Origin: Candidatus Auribacterota bacterium
GTDB lineage: Bacteria > Auribacterota > JAFGBW01
NCBI GenBank assembly: GCA_016932965.1
Contig: JAFGBW010000278.1
Coordinates: 1-14,284 of the forward strand
Direction: 5' to 3'
DNA: 14,284 nucleotides
Numbering within the stretch: position 1 is the first letter of the stretch; every line of letters begins with the position of its first letter. This document shows, one piece after another, positions 1 to 9,569 of the stretch. A program made the position numbers and the translations under genes. Below the pieces are notes generated by a model, which was given only the letters and a program-made list of their open reading frames with translations, was not told the origin of the DNA and searched no databases.

Positions 1-434
1 AAAATGATCCTGGCTTCCTTGTATTTTTCCGGATCATCGCTCCAGACATAGAACTCCCTCCAAAATGACCCCGGCGGAGCACGTCTGGCCCGCTGAAACC
101 AGTGATGCTGATCGGATGTATGATTCAGAACTAATTCTGTGATGATCCGGATTCCCCTTGCATGGGCTTCATGAAGAAGAAACTTGAAATCCTTGAGACT
201 CCCATAATATGGATGAATGCTGAAATAATTGGCTATATCGTATCCGTCATCTCTCAAAGGAGATGGATAGAAAGGCAGAAGCCAAAGTGCTGTTATTCCC
301 AGATCCTCCAGATAATCCAGTTTCGATGTCAATCCCTTGAAATCGCCAATCCCGTCCTGCGTGCTGTCTCGGAACGCCTTGACATGTAATTCATAGATGA
401 CAGCGTCCTTGTACCACAATTTATCGTTTTCCAT
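1..434 (-). CDS. treS: Trehalose synthase (maltose alpha-D-glucosyltransferase), N-terminal part
   Basis: The first 144 residues of a GH13 enzyme; the rest lies beyond the left edge. TreS isomerises trehalose and maltose in the cytoplasm. The N-terminus ([15 protein letters not shown], residues 7-21), DGIGDF (27-32), [19 protein letters not shown] (52-70) and the first GH13 conserved region ([14 protein letters not shown], 100-113) match the TreS subgroup closely. N104 and H105 are the expected conserved pair. The catalytic Asp and Glu of GH13 lie further downstream and cannot be checked, nor can a C-terminal maltokinase fusion. The ATG has a GGAGAGG about 12 bases upstream, and its first 14 bases overlap the end of the small membrane gene before it, so translation is probably coupled. 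It is the last visible gene of the minus-strand trehalose cluster. Another GH13 hydrolase or transferase is possible, but the N-terminal pattern favours TreS. Confidence 0.9.
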   Translation of the reverse strand, partial: MENDKLWYKDAVIYELHVKAFRDSTQDGIGDFKGLTSKLDYLEDLGITALWLLPFYPSPLRDDGYDIANYFSIHPYYGSLKDFKFLLHEAHARGIRIITELVLNHTSDQHHWFQRARRAPPGSFWREFYVWSDDPEKYKEARII

Positions 435-549
435 CAGGCTTTTTATCCTCTCCTTTTTCTCTCGAAAAAATTTTCCTGAAACAGAATATAGCTAAACCTA
501 TGATCACTGTCCAAGATATGATCATGAATATCCAGCCGCTCAATCTCAT
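421..549 (-). CDS. Small single-span membrane protein (42 aa) between otsB and treS
   Basis: A short gene of 42 residues beginning [13 protein letters not shown]. One strong hydrophobic segment covers about residues 5-24, and a charged lysine-rich tail ([19 protein letters not shown]) probably faces the cytoplasm. A strong GAGGGG ribosome site lies 8 bases before the ATG, which starts 4 bases after the otsB stop. The gene's end overlaps the treS start by 14 bases. This tight fit in an operon, the good ribosome site and the clean membrane topology support a real gene. I do not recognise a function. The sequence resembles the tiny one-helix proteins often encoded next to membrane transporters or enzymes. 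It might recruit or modulate a trehalose enzyme at the membrane, but that is a guess. It could also be mainly a coupling device for treS translation. Confidence 0.7.
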   Translation of the reverse strand: MRLSGWIFMIISWTVIIGLAIFCFRKIFSREKGEDKKPDGKR

Positions 550-553
550 TTGT

Positions 554-1432
554 TTATCCCCTCATGTTGAATTTGTTTTTTAAACTGATCGCCGCATATA
601 ATTTCTTAAGAAAAAAATAAACTTCACCCTGGTTGGGGATGAAATAAGATGCTTTTGAAGAACGATGTCCAACAAGGACAGTGATTCCTTTCGCGGATAA
701 AAATTGAAAGGCATCTTCATCAGTCATATCGTCTCCGAGATAAAAGATACTCAATGTCTTGCGTTTACCGCGTAAAGTCCGGGTTAATATGGTTTTAACC
801 GCCCATCCCTTGTCGCATCCTTTTGGCCTGATTTCAAAGACTTTTTTTCCGAATAAAATGGAAACTGAATCATGGGATAATGATTTCTTGATGGTGCTCA
901 AAAACCGGGTACGAATGGCCTCTTCACAATTCAAAGGAGCCCTTCGATAATGCAACGCCAGCATATCCCCTTTATTCTCAAGCCGCAAGTATTCGGAATG
1001 CCTCACCCAGGCCGATAGTTTATTTTTTATTTTAATCAATCCTTTCTGATATGAGAAAGGGGCTTTTCTCTGCTGTTTGATGCCGTCCTGCTCTATCTGG
1101 CATCCATGAAACCCTGCATAAACAGTATGGGGAAACGAAACAAAATTTTTAATTTCCTCGATGGACCTTCCGCTTATGACCGCCAGATGAAATCGTCCTG
1201 TAGCGAGAAGCTTTTCCAATATTTTCCTCGTCCGGCTTCCCAAAATGGCCAGTTTTGGATTACGAACAATCTTTGTGAGTGTTCCGTCGTAATCTGTAAA
1301 CAGAAATATTTCCTTCCCCCTTACCTCGTTCATGATCTCATCCCAGCAGGTAAAAATATTTTTCATGCGCTCTTTTGTTCTATCTTTATCTTGGCTGTGA
1401 GAAAAATCTGCTTGATCAATATTAGCTCCCAT
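554..1432 (-). CDS. otsB: Trehalose-6-phosphate phosphatase
   Basis: A HAD-superfamily phosphatase of 292 residues that removes phosphate from trehalose-6-phosphate, the second step of the OtsAB pathway. HAD motif I is DYDGTLT (47-53), with D47 the expected nucleophile and D49 the acid/base. Motif II is ISGRS (86-90). A conserved lysine region follows (EIRPKGCDKGWA, 200-211), and the Mg-binding motif is GDDMTDEDAF (233-242). The cap-domain segment GFHGCQIEQDG (108-117 region) is also typical. Length is slightly above the E. coli enzyme. The ATG at 1432 has no good ribosome site (CCTCT lies just before it). An alternative ATG at 1366 (residue 23, MKNIFTCW) keeps the whole catalytic domain. The gene follows the TPS gene by 45 bases and precedes the small membrane gene by 4 bases. 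Confidence 0.93.
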   Translation of the reverse strand: MGANIDQADFSHSQDKDRTKERMKNIFTCWDEIMNEVRGKEIFLFTDYDGTLTKIVRNPKLAILGSRTRKILEKLLATGRFHLAVISGRSIEEIKNFVSFPHTVYAGFHGCQIEQDGIKQQRKAPFSYQKGLIKIKNKLSAWVRHSEYLRLENKGDMLALHYRRAPLNCEEAIRTRFLSTIKKSLSHDSVSILFGKKVFEIRPKGCDKGWAVKTILTRTLRGKRKTLSIFYLGDDMTDEDAFQFLSAKGITVLVGHRSSKASYFIPNQGEVYFFLKKLYAAISLKNKFNMRG

Positions 1433-1477
1433 AGAGGTTTAAGGCTTCAATAAATCCTAGTCTAACTCTCTCCCTGA

Positions 1478-3709
1478 TCACGTTTTTTGAATCGCTGTCA
1501 TCTCTGTGATGATATTCCCTGCCCAGCGATAAATATTTTTTTCCTGAATTGTTTTTTTAAGACTTTCCATTCTTTTCTTTTTTTCATCCATCGGCATTTC
1601 ACAAGCCAGCCGGATTCTGTCGGCAAATTCCTCAATAGAGTAGGGATTAATGGGGATAGCTTCCGTCAGTTCCCTCCAGGCCCCGGTAAACGTACTCAAT
1701 AAGAGTACGCCGTTCATATCCGTTTTGGCCATGATGTATTCTTTGGCAACCAGATTCATTCCGTCATGAAGGGAACTCACGATACAAAAATCCGCCATCT
1801 TGTAATAGAGCCTTATTTCATTCACATAAAAATGTTTCTTCAGGTATAGAATAGGCTTCCAGTTCCCGTCTAAATATTTCCAGTTTATTTTTTCGACTTT
1901 CTCATCAATTTCCGCATCCAGATCATGATAGCTTTTAATATGAACGCGGCTGGGCGCCCCTATCTGAATGAACACGAACTTTTTCCGATAGGATGGATAT
2001 TTTTCGAGAAACCGGTCAATGGCATTCAGCCTTTCCACGATACCTTTGGTGTAATCAATTCTGTCCACTCCCACACCAATGATCATATCTTTGATTTCCC
2101 TTTCTTCCTGAATCATCCGGATCTTTTCATCGTCATCAGAGAAACATACCTCCTTGTCATCTATACTGATTGGAAAGGGTTTCACGAATGTTTCATAACC
2201 GGAACGCACAACTGAAAACTTCTCCATGTCGATCCGGCATTCCAGGAAACGGTTGACCGTATCGAAAAAATTATTGCAGTGATACTGGACATGGAATCCA
2301 ATCAGATCACAGGCGAGCATTCCTTCCAGAATTTCCTTTTGAAAAGGACAAATGGAGAAAGACTCGGAATTGGGCCATGGAATATGCCAGAAAAGAGCGA
2401 TCTTGGCATCCGGGCATTTCTCCCGGATCATCTGGGGAAGCAATGTGAAGTGATAATCCTGAATAAAAATAAAAGGATTTTTCGCAGGCACTTCTTCAAG
2501 GACAGCGTCAGCAAATCTTTGGTTGGCTTTTTTATACATCTGCCAATCCCTTTCCCTGAATACCGGACGAGTATGCGTGTTATGACAAAGCGGCCACAAT
2601 CCCTCATTGGAAAAACCGTAATAGTACCCGTCTTCTTCTGCCTTGTTCAGCCAAACCCGTTTTAAAATATACCGGCTGTCTTCGGGAGGCACCCCTAATT
2701 TATTCTTGGAGTTGACGAATTTCCTGTCGGCATTTCCGCCGCCATGAGCAATCCACATGCCCCCGCAAGTACTCATGATGGAGTCTAGAGCAGTCACCAC
2801 GCCGCTGGCTGGTCTGATGCACCGGACAACACCTGAAACAGATTCCGCCATATGCATATAGGGTTCACGGTTCGAAACAACAAAAAAACCATTCTCCCCC
2901 AATTTGGCATGAATCAAATCTTTTAAACGGTCAACTGTCCACAACTCCTCCTGCTGGACCCGCAAGGCGGCCTGTTCCGATAGACTTTTCTGAGCCACTT
3001 TGAGTTTCAGGGCCATCTGTTCAACTTCATTGGCCAATTGTCCCAATTCCGCGCCATCCTTCACAATCGGATGCAATTCCAGAACTTCCCCCCTTTGATA
3101 ACGATGAAACCATTCAGTGAGATGTTCCACAGGACGGATAAAAAGCTGATGATACAGGATCAATAAGATTCCCAGAACAATGAGAATAGTTATAATGAGT
3201 GTGAGACTCATTCTCTTCCAGAACTCGATAAGGCTGCTGAAAACATAGGACGTATCATAGATGATTTCAATAGCCCCTAAAACCTGATCTTCATTGTCAA
3301 AGAAAGGGAGCGTATAACTGTAAACCGTATATTGCTGAAATTTTTCTAAAGCCGCTCTGGGTTCTTTGGTCCGGAGCACTTCTATCACATAGGGTTTTTC
3401 TTTTTCCTTCCAGTCGGAGAATCGTTCTGTCAAAGCCAGAATGGCACCGGTCTTGTCATATAGCACGCATCCTTGCAATCTCTCCCTTTTTTGAAACCGC
3501 TCAACTAATTTATTGGCGTACTGATAATCTTTATTCAATAAGAGATACTTGGCGGCAAGCTCCATGCTTTCGCCCACAACCTTGGTTTTTCGTTTTAAAT
3601 CATCCATGAGCTTTTCCTCATGGACTCGAAGCTGGAACAGGCCAAAGGCGATAAAAACACCCATGATTATGAATATGATGGGTATGCTAAAGATCAGAAT
3701 TTTTTTCAT
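1478..3709 (-). CDS. otsA: Membrane-anchored sensor-HAMP-trehalose-6-phosphate synthase fusion
   Basis: A 743-residue protein with a complete GT20 domain at its C-terminus (about 275-737) that should make trehalose-6-phosphate from a nucleotide-glucose (usually UDP-glucose) and glucose-6-phosphate. GT20 signatures are SNREPY (279-284), IQDYHFTLLP (416-425), FWHIPWPNSESF (440-451), DLIGFHVQYHCNNFF (468-482), GVDRIDYTKGIVERL (547-561; R550 and K555 match the phosphate-binding pair) and SLHDGMNLVAKEY (646-658). Typical OtsA is about 470 residues. The extra N-terminal part has a membrane helix (about 4-26), an extracytoplasmic region (27-165) resembling a Cache-like sensor (CVLYDKTGAILAL; VYSYTLPFFDNEDQVLGAIEIIYD), a second helix (168-188), a HAMP-like segment (about 188-243, with RPVEHL and DGAELGQLANEVEQMA) and a short coiled coil up to about 255. 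The ATG has no strong ribosome site and lies 3 bases after the stop of the preceding small gene, suggesting coupling. Confidence 0.92.
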   Translation of the reverse strand: MKKILIFSIPIIFIIMGVFIAFGLFQLRVHEEKLMDDLKRKTKVVGESMELAAKYLLLNKDYQYANKLVERFQKRERLQGCVLYDKTGAILALTERFSDWKEKEKPYVIEVLRTKEPRAALEKFQQYTVYSYTLPFFDNEDQVLGAIEIIYDTSYVFSSLIEFWKRMSLTLIITILIVLGILLILYHQLFIRPVEHLTEWFHRYQRGEVLELHPIVKDGAELGQLANEVEQMALKLKVAQKSLSEQAALRVQQEELWTVDRLKDLIHAKLGENGFFVVSNREPYMHMAESVSGVVRCIRPASGVVTALDSIMSTCGGMWIAHGGGNADRKFVNSKNKLGVPPEDSRYILKRVWLNKAEEDGYYYGFSNEGLWPLCHNTHTRPVFRERDWQMYKKANQRFADAVLEEVPAKNPFIFIQDYHFTLLPQMIREKCPDAKIALFWHIPWPNSESFSICPFQKEILEGMLACDLIGFHVQYHCNNFFDTVNRFLECRIDMEKFSVVRSGYETFVKPFPISIDDKEVCFSDDDEKIRMIQEEREIKDMIIGVGVDRIDYTKGIVERLNAIDRFLEKYPSYRKKFVFIQIGAPSRVHIKSYHDLDAEIDEKVEKINWKYLDGNWKPILYLKKHFYVNEIRLYYKMADFCIVSSLHDGMNLVAKEYIMAKTDMNGVLLLSTFTGAWRELTEAIPINPYSIEEFADRIRLACEMPMDEKKKRMESLKKTIQEKNIYRWAGNIITEMTAIQKT

Positions 3710-3712
3710 GGG

Positions 3713-4042
3713 TTATTTCTTCATGATCAGATACAGCAATTCTATGCCCAGCCATAAGATAGAACTGATTCCTAACATCATTTTCCGGTAATTTCTCCAG
3801 TCAGCCAACGTGGCTGGTTTCAAGTCTACTGTCTGGCCGTTAAAATAGCGAATATCCAAGTAACGTGCAAGAATCATGATTGCGACATTAATCCAGTAAT
3901 AAATCAGTTAGAGAAAAGAAGTACGCGAATACAGAGCTATCCCCAAAATGGCCAGAGCAGCATTGCCCAACAGCATCCAGTAAAGTCGAAGAATAATTGG
4001 GCCCAACGAATTTGTATGGTTATGATTTTCATCCGTTCTCAT
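3713..4042 (-). pseudogene. Small membrane protein gene interrupted by an in-frame TAA
   Basis: The frame opens at an ATG with a near-perfect ribosome site (TAGGAGGAGG, 5 bases upstream) and reads 44 residues (MRTDENHNHTNSLGPIILRL...) to a TAA at 3908-3910. The same frame then stays open for 64 more codons to a TAA just before otsA. The two halves read as one 109-residue protein with hydrophobic segments at about 17-38, 46-58 and 91-107 and a polar stretch between the second and third (RYLDIRYFNGQTVDLKPATLADWRNY). The polar stretch looks like a conserved family, so the second half is probably former coding sequence. No function is recognised. It may be a point-mutated gene, a sequencing error, or two small proteins with the second starting at the ATG at 3877, which lacks a good ribosome site. 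It is the first gene of the trehalose cluster, 3 bases before otsA. Confidence 0.65.
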
Positions 4043-4128
4043 GCAGGCCTCCTCCTATTTAAAATCAAACGGAATAGCGTCCCGGCTATCCCTCACCTGC
4101 AAAAATACATCATTTCTGCACCCAATCA

Positions 4129-4158
4129 TGTATAAAAAATTCCCCTTTCCCCTCTCAA
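4129..4158 (-). promoter_or_regulatory. Candidate sigma-70 promoter for the trehalose cluster
   Basis: On the minus strand, TTGAGA (4153-4158) and TATACA (4129-4134) are separated by 18 bases, about 90 bases before the first start codon. The match is five of six for the -35 box and four of six for the -10 box. Between this site and the gene there is a repeated TGCAG (in GGTGCAGAAATG and TTTTGCAGGTG) that might be an operator. The evidence is weak. Nothing else is visible in the gene-free interval 4043-4249 apart from the opposing tRNA promoter. Confidence 0.3.
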
Positions 4159-4190
4159 GAATATTTTACTTAAGCTTTCATTTTTAATAA

Positions 4191-4220
4191 TTGACAACCT
4201 CAATTTGATAAAGATAGTAT
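4191..4220 (+). promoter_or_regulatory. Sigma-70 promoter for tRNA-Gly and perhaps the tig operon
   Basis: A perfect TTGACA (4191-4196) is followed after 18 bases by TAGTAT (4215-4220), or after 16 bases by GATAGT. This would start transcription about 20 bases before the tRNA. I see no other promoter between here and tig, so the same transcript may continue into the operon. Confidence 0.6.
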
Positions 4221-4249
4221 TTTCTACCATTTGAAATCGGTTTACGATC

Positions 4250-4321
4250 GCGAGCGTAGCTCAGTGGTAGAGCTCAACGTTGCCAACGTTGCTGTCGTGG
4301 GTTCAAGTCCCATCGCTCGCT
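4250..4321 (+). tRNA. tRNA-Gly (anticodon GCC)
   Basis: A full cloverleaf folds by hand. The acceptor stem GCGAGCG/CGCTCGC pairs perfectly, and the D arm is GCTC...GAGC. The anticodon stem CAACG/CGTTG holds the loop TTGCCAA, which gives anticodon GCC at positions 34-36 and reads GGC (and GGT by wobble). The T arm is GTGGG-TTCAAGT-CCCAT. The discriminator base is T, as expected for bacterial tRNA-Gly. The CCA end is not encoded, since a run of seven T starts at the discriminator, so CCA must be added enzymatically. It lies 58 bases before tig on the same strand. Confidence 0.96.
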
Positions 4322-4379
4322 TTTTTTATGCCCGCAGGGCAAGTCTATGGCTAATTGGAGATAAGGAAAACAGCATCAG
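4322..4379 (+). other. Leader between tRNA-Gly and tig with T run and small hairpin
   Basis: The T run (4321-4327) right after the GC-rich acceptor stem could act as a weak intrinsic terminator. A perfect 5-bp hairpin TGCCC-GCA-GGGCA follows at 4329-4341 and has no T run after it. An AAGGA (4363-4367) lies 12 bases before the tig GTG and is the likely ribosome site. No promoter is visible here. Confidence 0.35.
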
Positions 4380-5672
4380 GTGAAAGCTCAATTTCTTAAA
4401 AAGGAGGGTTGCGTCATTTATTTTTCGGCTGACGTCCCCAAAGAAGACATGTCTGGTTTTGAAGCCACCGTCATCAATGATATCATGAAAAAATCAAGCA
4501 TTCCCGGGTTCCGCCCTGGAAAAGCCCCCAGGGAAAGGGTCATTCGCCATTACAAGGACATCATTAAGAAAAACATCCTTGAGAAACACCTGGGAATGAT
4601 TTGTACTGAAGCCTTTCAGCAATTGGATATCCAGCCCCTTTTAGAACCGGTTCTGGAGGAAATCCATTATGAATTGACCCAGCCGCTCCAATTAAAAGGA
4701 CAAGTTGAAATCTTTCCTGATTTCACTCTCAGCGAATACAAGGATTTGAAGCTGGTGCAGAAGATTTCTTCCGTTTCAGAGACGGAAGTGGACCAAACCA
4801 TTCAGCAATTTGCCGAGACATCCGCCCAATTCGAACTCGTCGAAGACCGTCCGCTCCAAAAAGAGGACTTTGCCATTTTAGATTATGAAATCTTTTATGA
4901 AAATAAATCCATTGAAAAGAAACAGGGCACATGGGTCAAAATCAAAGAAGATTCATTTATCAAGGATTTCTGCATCTCCCTGGTGGGGATGAAAATCGGC
5001 GATAAAAAGGATATGGAAATCGTTCTGCCTGAAAATTACATAGAAAAGCAGGTAGCCGGAAAAAAAGTGATGATCCATGTTCAATTAAACGGGATCCGGA
5101 TTAAAATTCTTCCTGAAATCAATGACGATTATGTAAAAAAACTGGATCAGGGATATACGGATCTTTCAGATTACAAAAAGAAAATCCATGACTACCTCCT
5201 CTCGTTGAAGAAAAAAGACTCTGAAAGAAACATCCGCGATCAAATCAGACAGCATCTCTTGAAAACCAACCCTATGGAACTCCCTCCGACCATCCTTGAA
5301 ATCCAAACGGAGGATAATTTCCGCGACACGATGGCGAATCTTCGGGTTAAACAGATAAGCGAAGATGTCCTGGCAAGAAAAAAGGAGGAAATATTCAAGG
5401 ATGCCCGTGAACATGCTGCCCAACAGCTGAAACTGGAATTCATCTTTCAGAAAATCATCGAAAAAGAAAAATTGGATGTGGCAGACAAAGACTATGAAGA
5501 AGCCTTGAAAAAAGAAGCGGAAGCCCTTTCCCTATCCAAAGAAGCATTAAAAGGGATGCTCGAGTCCCAAAAACGGATGGGCGTTTTCAGGCACCGGGTG
5601 AGAATGGAAAACGTGATGAATTGGATCCTGGGTCATGCCCAGATAACAACAGTCAGTGGAGAAAAGGAGTGA
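4380..5672 (+). CDS. tig: Trigger factor (ribosome-associated chaperone and prolyl isomerase)
   Basis: A 430-residue protein, close to the E. coli length of 432. Trigger factor sits at the ribosomal exit tunnel and helps nascent chains fold. The ribosome-docking signature GFRPGKAP is at 43-50, with F44, R45 and K48 in the expected loop. The N-terminal ribosome-binding domain spans about 1-115, an FKBP-like isomerase domain about 155-245 ([34 protein letters not shown]), and the helical C-terminal chaperone domain about 250-425, rich in Lys and Glu. The start is GTG. No other start codon is available because an in-frame TAA lies six codons upstream (4362-4364). It begins a plus-strand operon and its TGA lies 5 bases before the preferred clpP start. 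The tig-clpP-clpX order is widely conserved in bacteria. Confidence 0.95.
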   Translation: MKAQFLKKEGCVIYFSADVPKEDMSGFEATVINDIMKKSSIPGFRPGKAPRERVIRHYKDIIKKNILEKHLGMICTEAFQQLDIQPLLEPVLEEIHYELTQPLQLKGQVEIFPDFTLSEYKDLKLVQKISSVSETEVDQTIQQFAETSAQFELVEDRPLQKEDFAILDYEIFYENKSIEKKQGTWVKIKEDSFIKDFCISLVGMKIGDKKDMEIVLPENYIEKQVAGKKVMIHVQLNGIRIKILPEINDDYVKKLDQGYTDLSDYKKKIHDYLLSLKKKDSERNIRDQIRQHLLKTNPMELPPTILEIQTEDNFRDTMANLRVKQISEDVLARKKEEIFKDAREHAAQQLKLEFIFQKIIEKEKLDVADKDYEEALKKEAEALSLSKEALKGMLESQKRMGVFRHRVRMENVMNWILGHAQITTVSGEKE

Positions 5673-5677
5673 TGAAC

Positions 5678-6289
5678 ATGCCTTATATCATGCCAAGAGT
5701 GATTGAAGATGACGGCCGAATGAGGACTGAATGGGACGTGTTTTCTCGGCTTATGAAAGACCGGATCATTTTCCTCGGGACAGAAATAGATGATTTTGTA
5801 TCCAATCTGGTTGTAGCACAACTTTTGTTTTTACAGATGGAAGATCCGGAAAAAGACATCAACATTTATATCAATTCCCCTGGTGGAATTGTGACAGCCG
5901 GTTTAGCCATTTATGATACCATGCAATTCGTAAGCTGCCAGATCAACACCTACGTGATCGGCCAGGCTTGCAGCATGGGAGCCTTGATCCTGGCCGCAGG
6001 AACGGCAGGGAAACGCCATGCGCTTCCCCATTCCAAAGTGATGATCCATCAGCCATCGGGAGGGACACATGGACAGGCAACAGATATTGAAATCCACGCA
6101 AAAGAAATCATAAAAACAAGGGAAACCTTGAATCAAATCCTGGCCAAAGCGACCGGAAAACCGCTTGAAGTGATTGCCAAAGACACGGAACGAGATTATT
6201 TCATGAGCGCGGAAGAAGCCCTTGAATATGGCCTGGTCGACAAGGTGGTTACTCATATACCCCGGTCCAAACAGACTGAAAAAAAATAA
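5678..6289 (+). CDS. clpP: ATP-dependent Clp protease proteolytic subunit
   Basis: A serine protease of 203 residues that forms the tetradecameric chamber degrading substrates fed by ClpX. The catalytic triad is visible: S99 in GQACSMGA (95-102), H124 in MIHQPSGG (122-129) and D173 in [11 protein letters not shown] (171-181). The oligomer and oxyanion regions INSPGG (65-70) and the handle helix are normal. The N-terminus [10 protein letters not shown] resembles the mature loops that contact ClpX, so little or no propeptide is present. I chose ATG 5678 because AAGGAG at 5664-5669 lies 8 bases before it. The ATG at 5672 overlaps the tig stop and is too close to that site. The frame is open further upstream (to 5621), but only inside tig. 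Confidence 0.96.
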   Translation: MPYIMPRVIEDDGRMRTEWDVFSRLMKDRIIFLGTEIDDFVSNLVVAQLLFLQMEDPEKDINIYINSPGGIVTAGLAIYDTMQFVSCQINTYVIGQACSMGALILAAGTAGKRHALPHSKVMIHQPSGGTHGQATDIEIHAKEIIKTRETLNQILAKATGKPLEVIAKDTERDYFMSAEEALEYGLVDKVVTHIPRSKQTEKK

Positions 6290-6300
6290 AAGGATTGATT

Positions 6301-7542
6301 ATGGCACGATACCAAACAGCCTGTTCTTTCTGTGGCAAGCTACAACATGAAGTAAAAAAAATCATTGCAGGCCCGGGAGTATACATCTGTAATGAATGCG
6401 TCCAGTTATGCGACACTCTTATTTTAAAAGATTCCCCCAAAACAGACATGCCGCCCCCCCTGACGGAATTGGAGATCCCACACCCCCAATTCCTGTATGA
6501 TAAATTGAATGAATACGTGATCGGTCAGGATTATCCCAAAAAAGTCCTGTCCGTTGCCGTTCATAATCATTACAAGAGACTGAACTGCCTCTCCAAAAGG
6601 GATGACGTGGAACTCGAAAAAAGCAACATCTTGCTGATCGGGCCTACCGGTACCGGAAAAACGCTGTTGGCAAGAACCCTGGCTAAAATATTGAAAGTCC
6701 CTTTCTGTATTGCAGACGCGACGACCTTGACCGAAGCAGGATATGTCGGAGAAGACGTAGAAAATGTGATTTTAAAATTATTGCAGGATGCGGAATTCGA
6801 CATTCCTAAAACTCAACGGGGCATCGTGTATATTGACGAGATTGACAAGATCGCCAGAAAATCCGAAAATCCTTCCATTACCCGCGATGTATCGGGAGAA
6901 GGCGTTCAACAGGCTCTATTAAAAATCCTGGAGGGAATGAGTTGCAATGTCCCCCCCAAAGGGGGAAGGAAACACCCCCAGCAAGAATATGTACAGATCG
7001 ACACCACAAACATTTTATTCATCGTGGGAGGCTCATTCGAAACGCTGGATAAAATTGTGGCACGGAGAGTGGGAAAATCCGTCATGGGATTCCATGAGGA
7101 GGCGACCGAATCCAATAGAAAAAAAACAACGGGGGAATTATTGAAGCAAGTTCAGCCTCATGACCTGATGAAATTCGGTCTGATTCCTGAATTTGTAGGG
7201 CGGCTTCCTGTGATAGCGGTATTGGATGATCTGGAGAAAAATGATTTGATCCGGATTTTAAGGGAACCTAAAAATGCTCTTCTCCGGCAATATGAAAAAT
7301 TGCTATCCATGAACGGGGTCAAACTCACGATATCGGAAGACGCGATATGCGCTATCGCGCAAAAGGCATTAAAAGACAAAACCGGAGCACGGGCTTTACG
7401 ATCCGTTCTGGAAAAAATCATGCTGGATATCATGTTCGAAGTCCCGTCCATGGAAGATGTGGAAGAATGCGTCATAAACGCGGAATGCATTGAAAAAAAC
7501 AAGAAACCCCAACTGATTCAAAAAAAGAAAAAAATAGCTTAA
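6301..7542 (+). CDS. clpX: ClpX, AAA+ unfoldase subunit of the ClpXP protease
   Basis: A 413-residue ClpX that recognises, unfolds and threads substrates into ClpP. The N-terminal zinc-binding domain has its four cysteines (C8, C11, C30, C33). The AAA+ domain shows Walker A GPTGTGKT (114-121), pore loop GYVGED (147-152), Walker B IVYIDE (175-180), the RKH loop (223-225), the ClpP-docking tripeptide as MGF (262-264), [12 protein letters not shown] (293-304) and sensor [10 protein letters not shown] (361-368). The tail is lysine-rich (QKKKKKIA). ATG 6301 is preferred because AGGA lies 6 bases upstream; the TTG at 6295 sits against that site. The gene follows clpP by 11 bases. In the coding sequence, a C7-AAA-G5 run at 6951-6965 can form a hairpin, but the protein reads through normally. 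Confidence 0.96.
   Translation: MARYQTACSFCGKLQHEVKKIIAGPGVYICNECVQLCDTLILKDSPKTDMPPPLTELEIPHPQFLYDKLNEYVIGQDYPKKVLSVAVHNHYKRLNCLSKRDDVELEKSNILLIGPTGTGKTLLARTLAKILKVPFCIADATTLTEAGYVGEDVENVILKLLQDAEFDIPKTQRGIVYIDEIDKIARKSENPSITRDVSGEGVQQALLKILEGMSCNVPPKGGRKHPQQEYVQIDTTNILFIVGGSFETLDKIVARRVGKSVMGFHEEATESNRKKTTGELLKQVQPHDLMKFGLIPEFVGRLPVIAVLDDLEKNDLIRILREPKNALLRQYEKLLSMNGVKLTISEDAICAIAQKALKDKTGARALRSVLEKIMLDIMFEVPSMEDVEECVINAECIEKNKKPQLIQKKKKIA

Positions 7543-9568
<2,026 letters not shown>

Positions 9569-9569
<1 letters not shown>

Noticed and set aside
1106-1453. 115-codon plus-strand frame opposite otsB
   Set aside because: It is antisense to a clearly conserved gene, has no ribosome site evidence and no recognisable protein features. 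The same applies to the other frames opposite the main genes.
4276-4292. Two copies of the palindrome CAACGTTG separated by one base, resembling an operator
   Set aside because: They form the anticodon arm of tRNA-Gly and are explained by its folding.
5621-5677. Longer ClpP N-terminus starting inside tig
   Set aside because: The extra residues overlap tig coding sequence, are unlike ClpP, and the ATG at 5678 has a well-placed ribosome site.
6951-6965. C7-AAA-G5 run in clpX that looks like a slippery site and a hairpin
   Set aside because: The frame reads through to a full-length ClpX with the conserved RKH loop straight after it. No alternative product of interest is apparent, so it is only a codon-choice effect.
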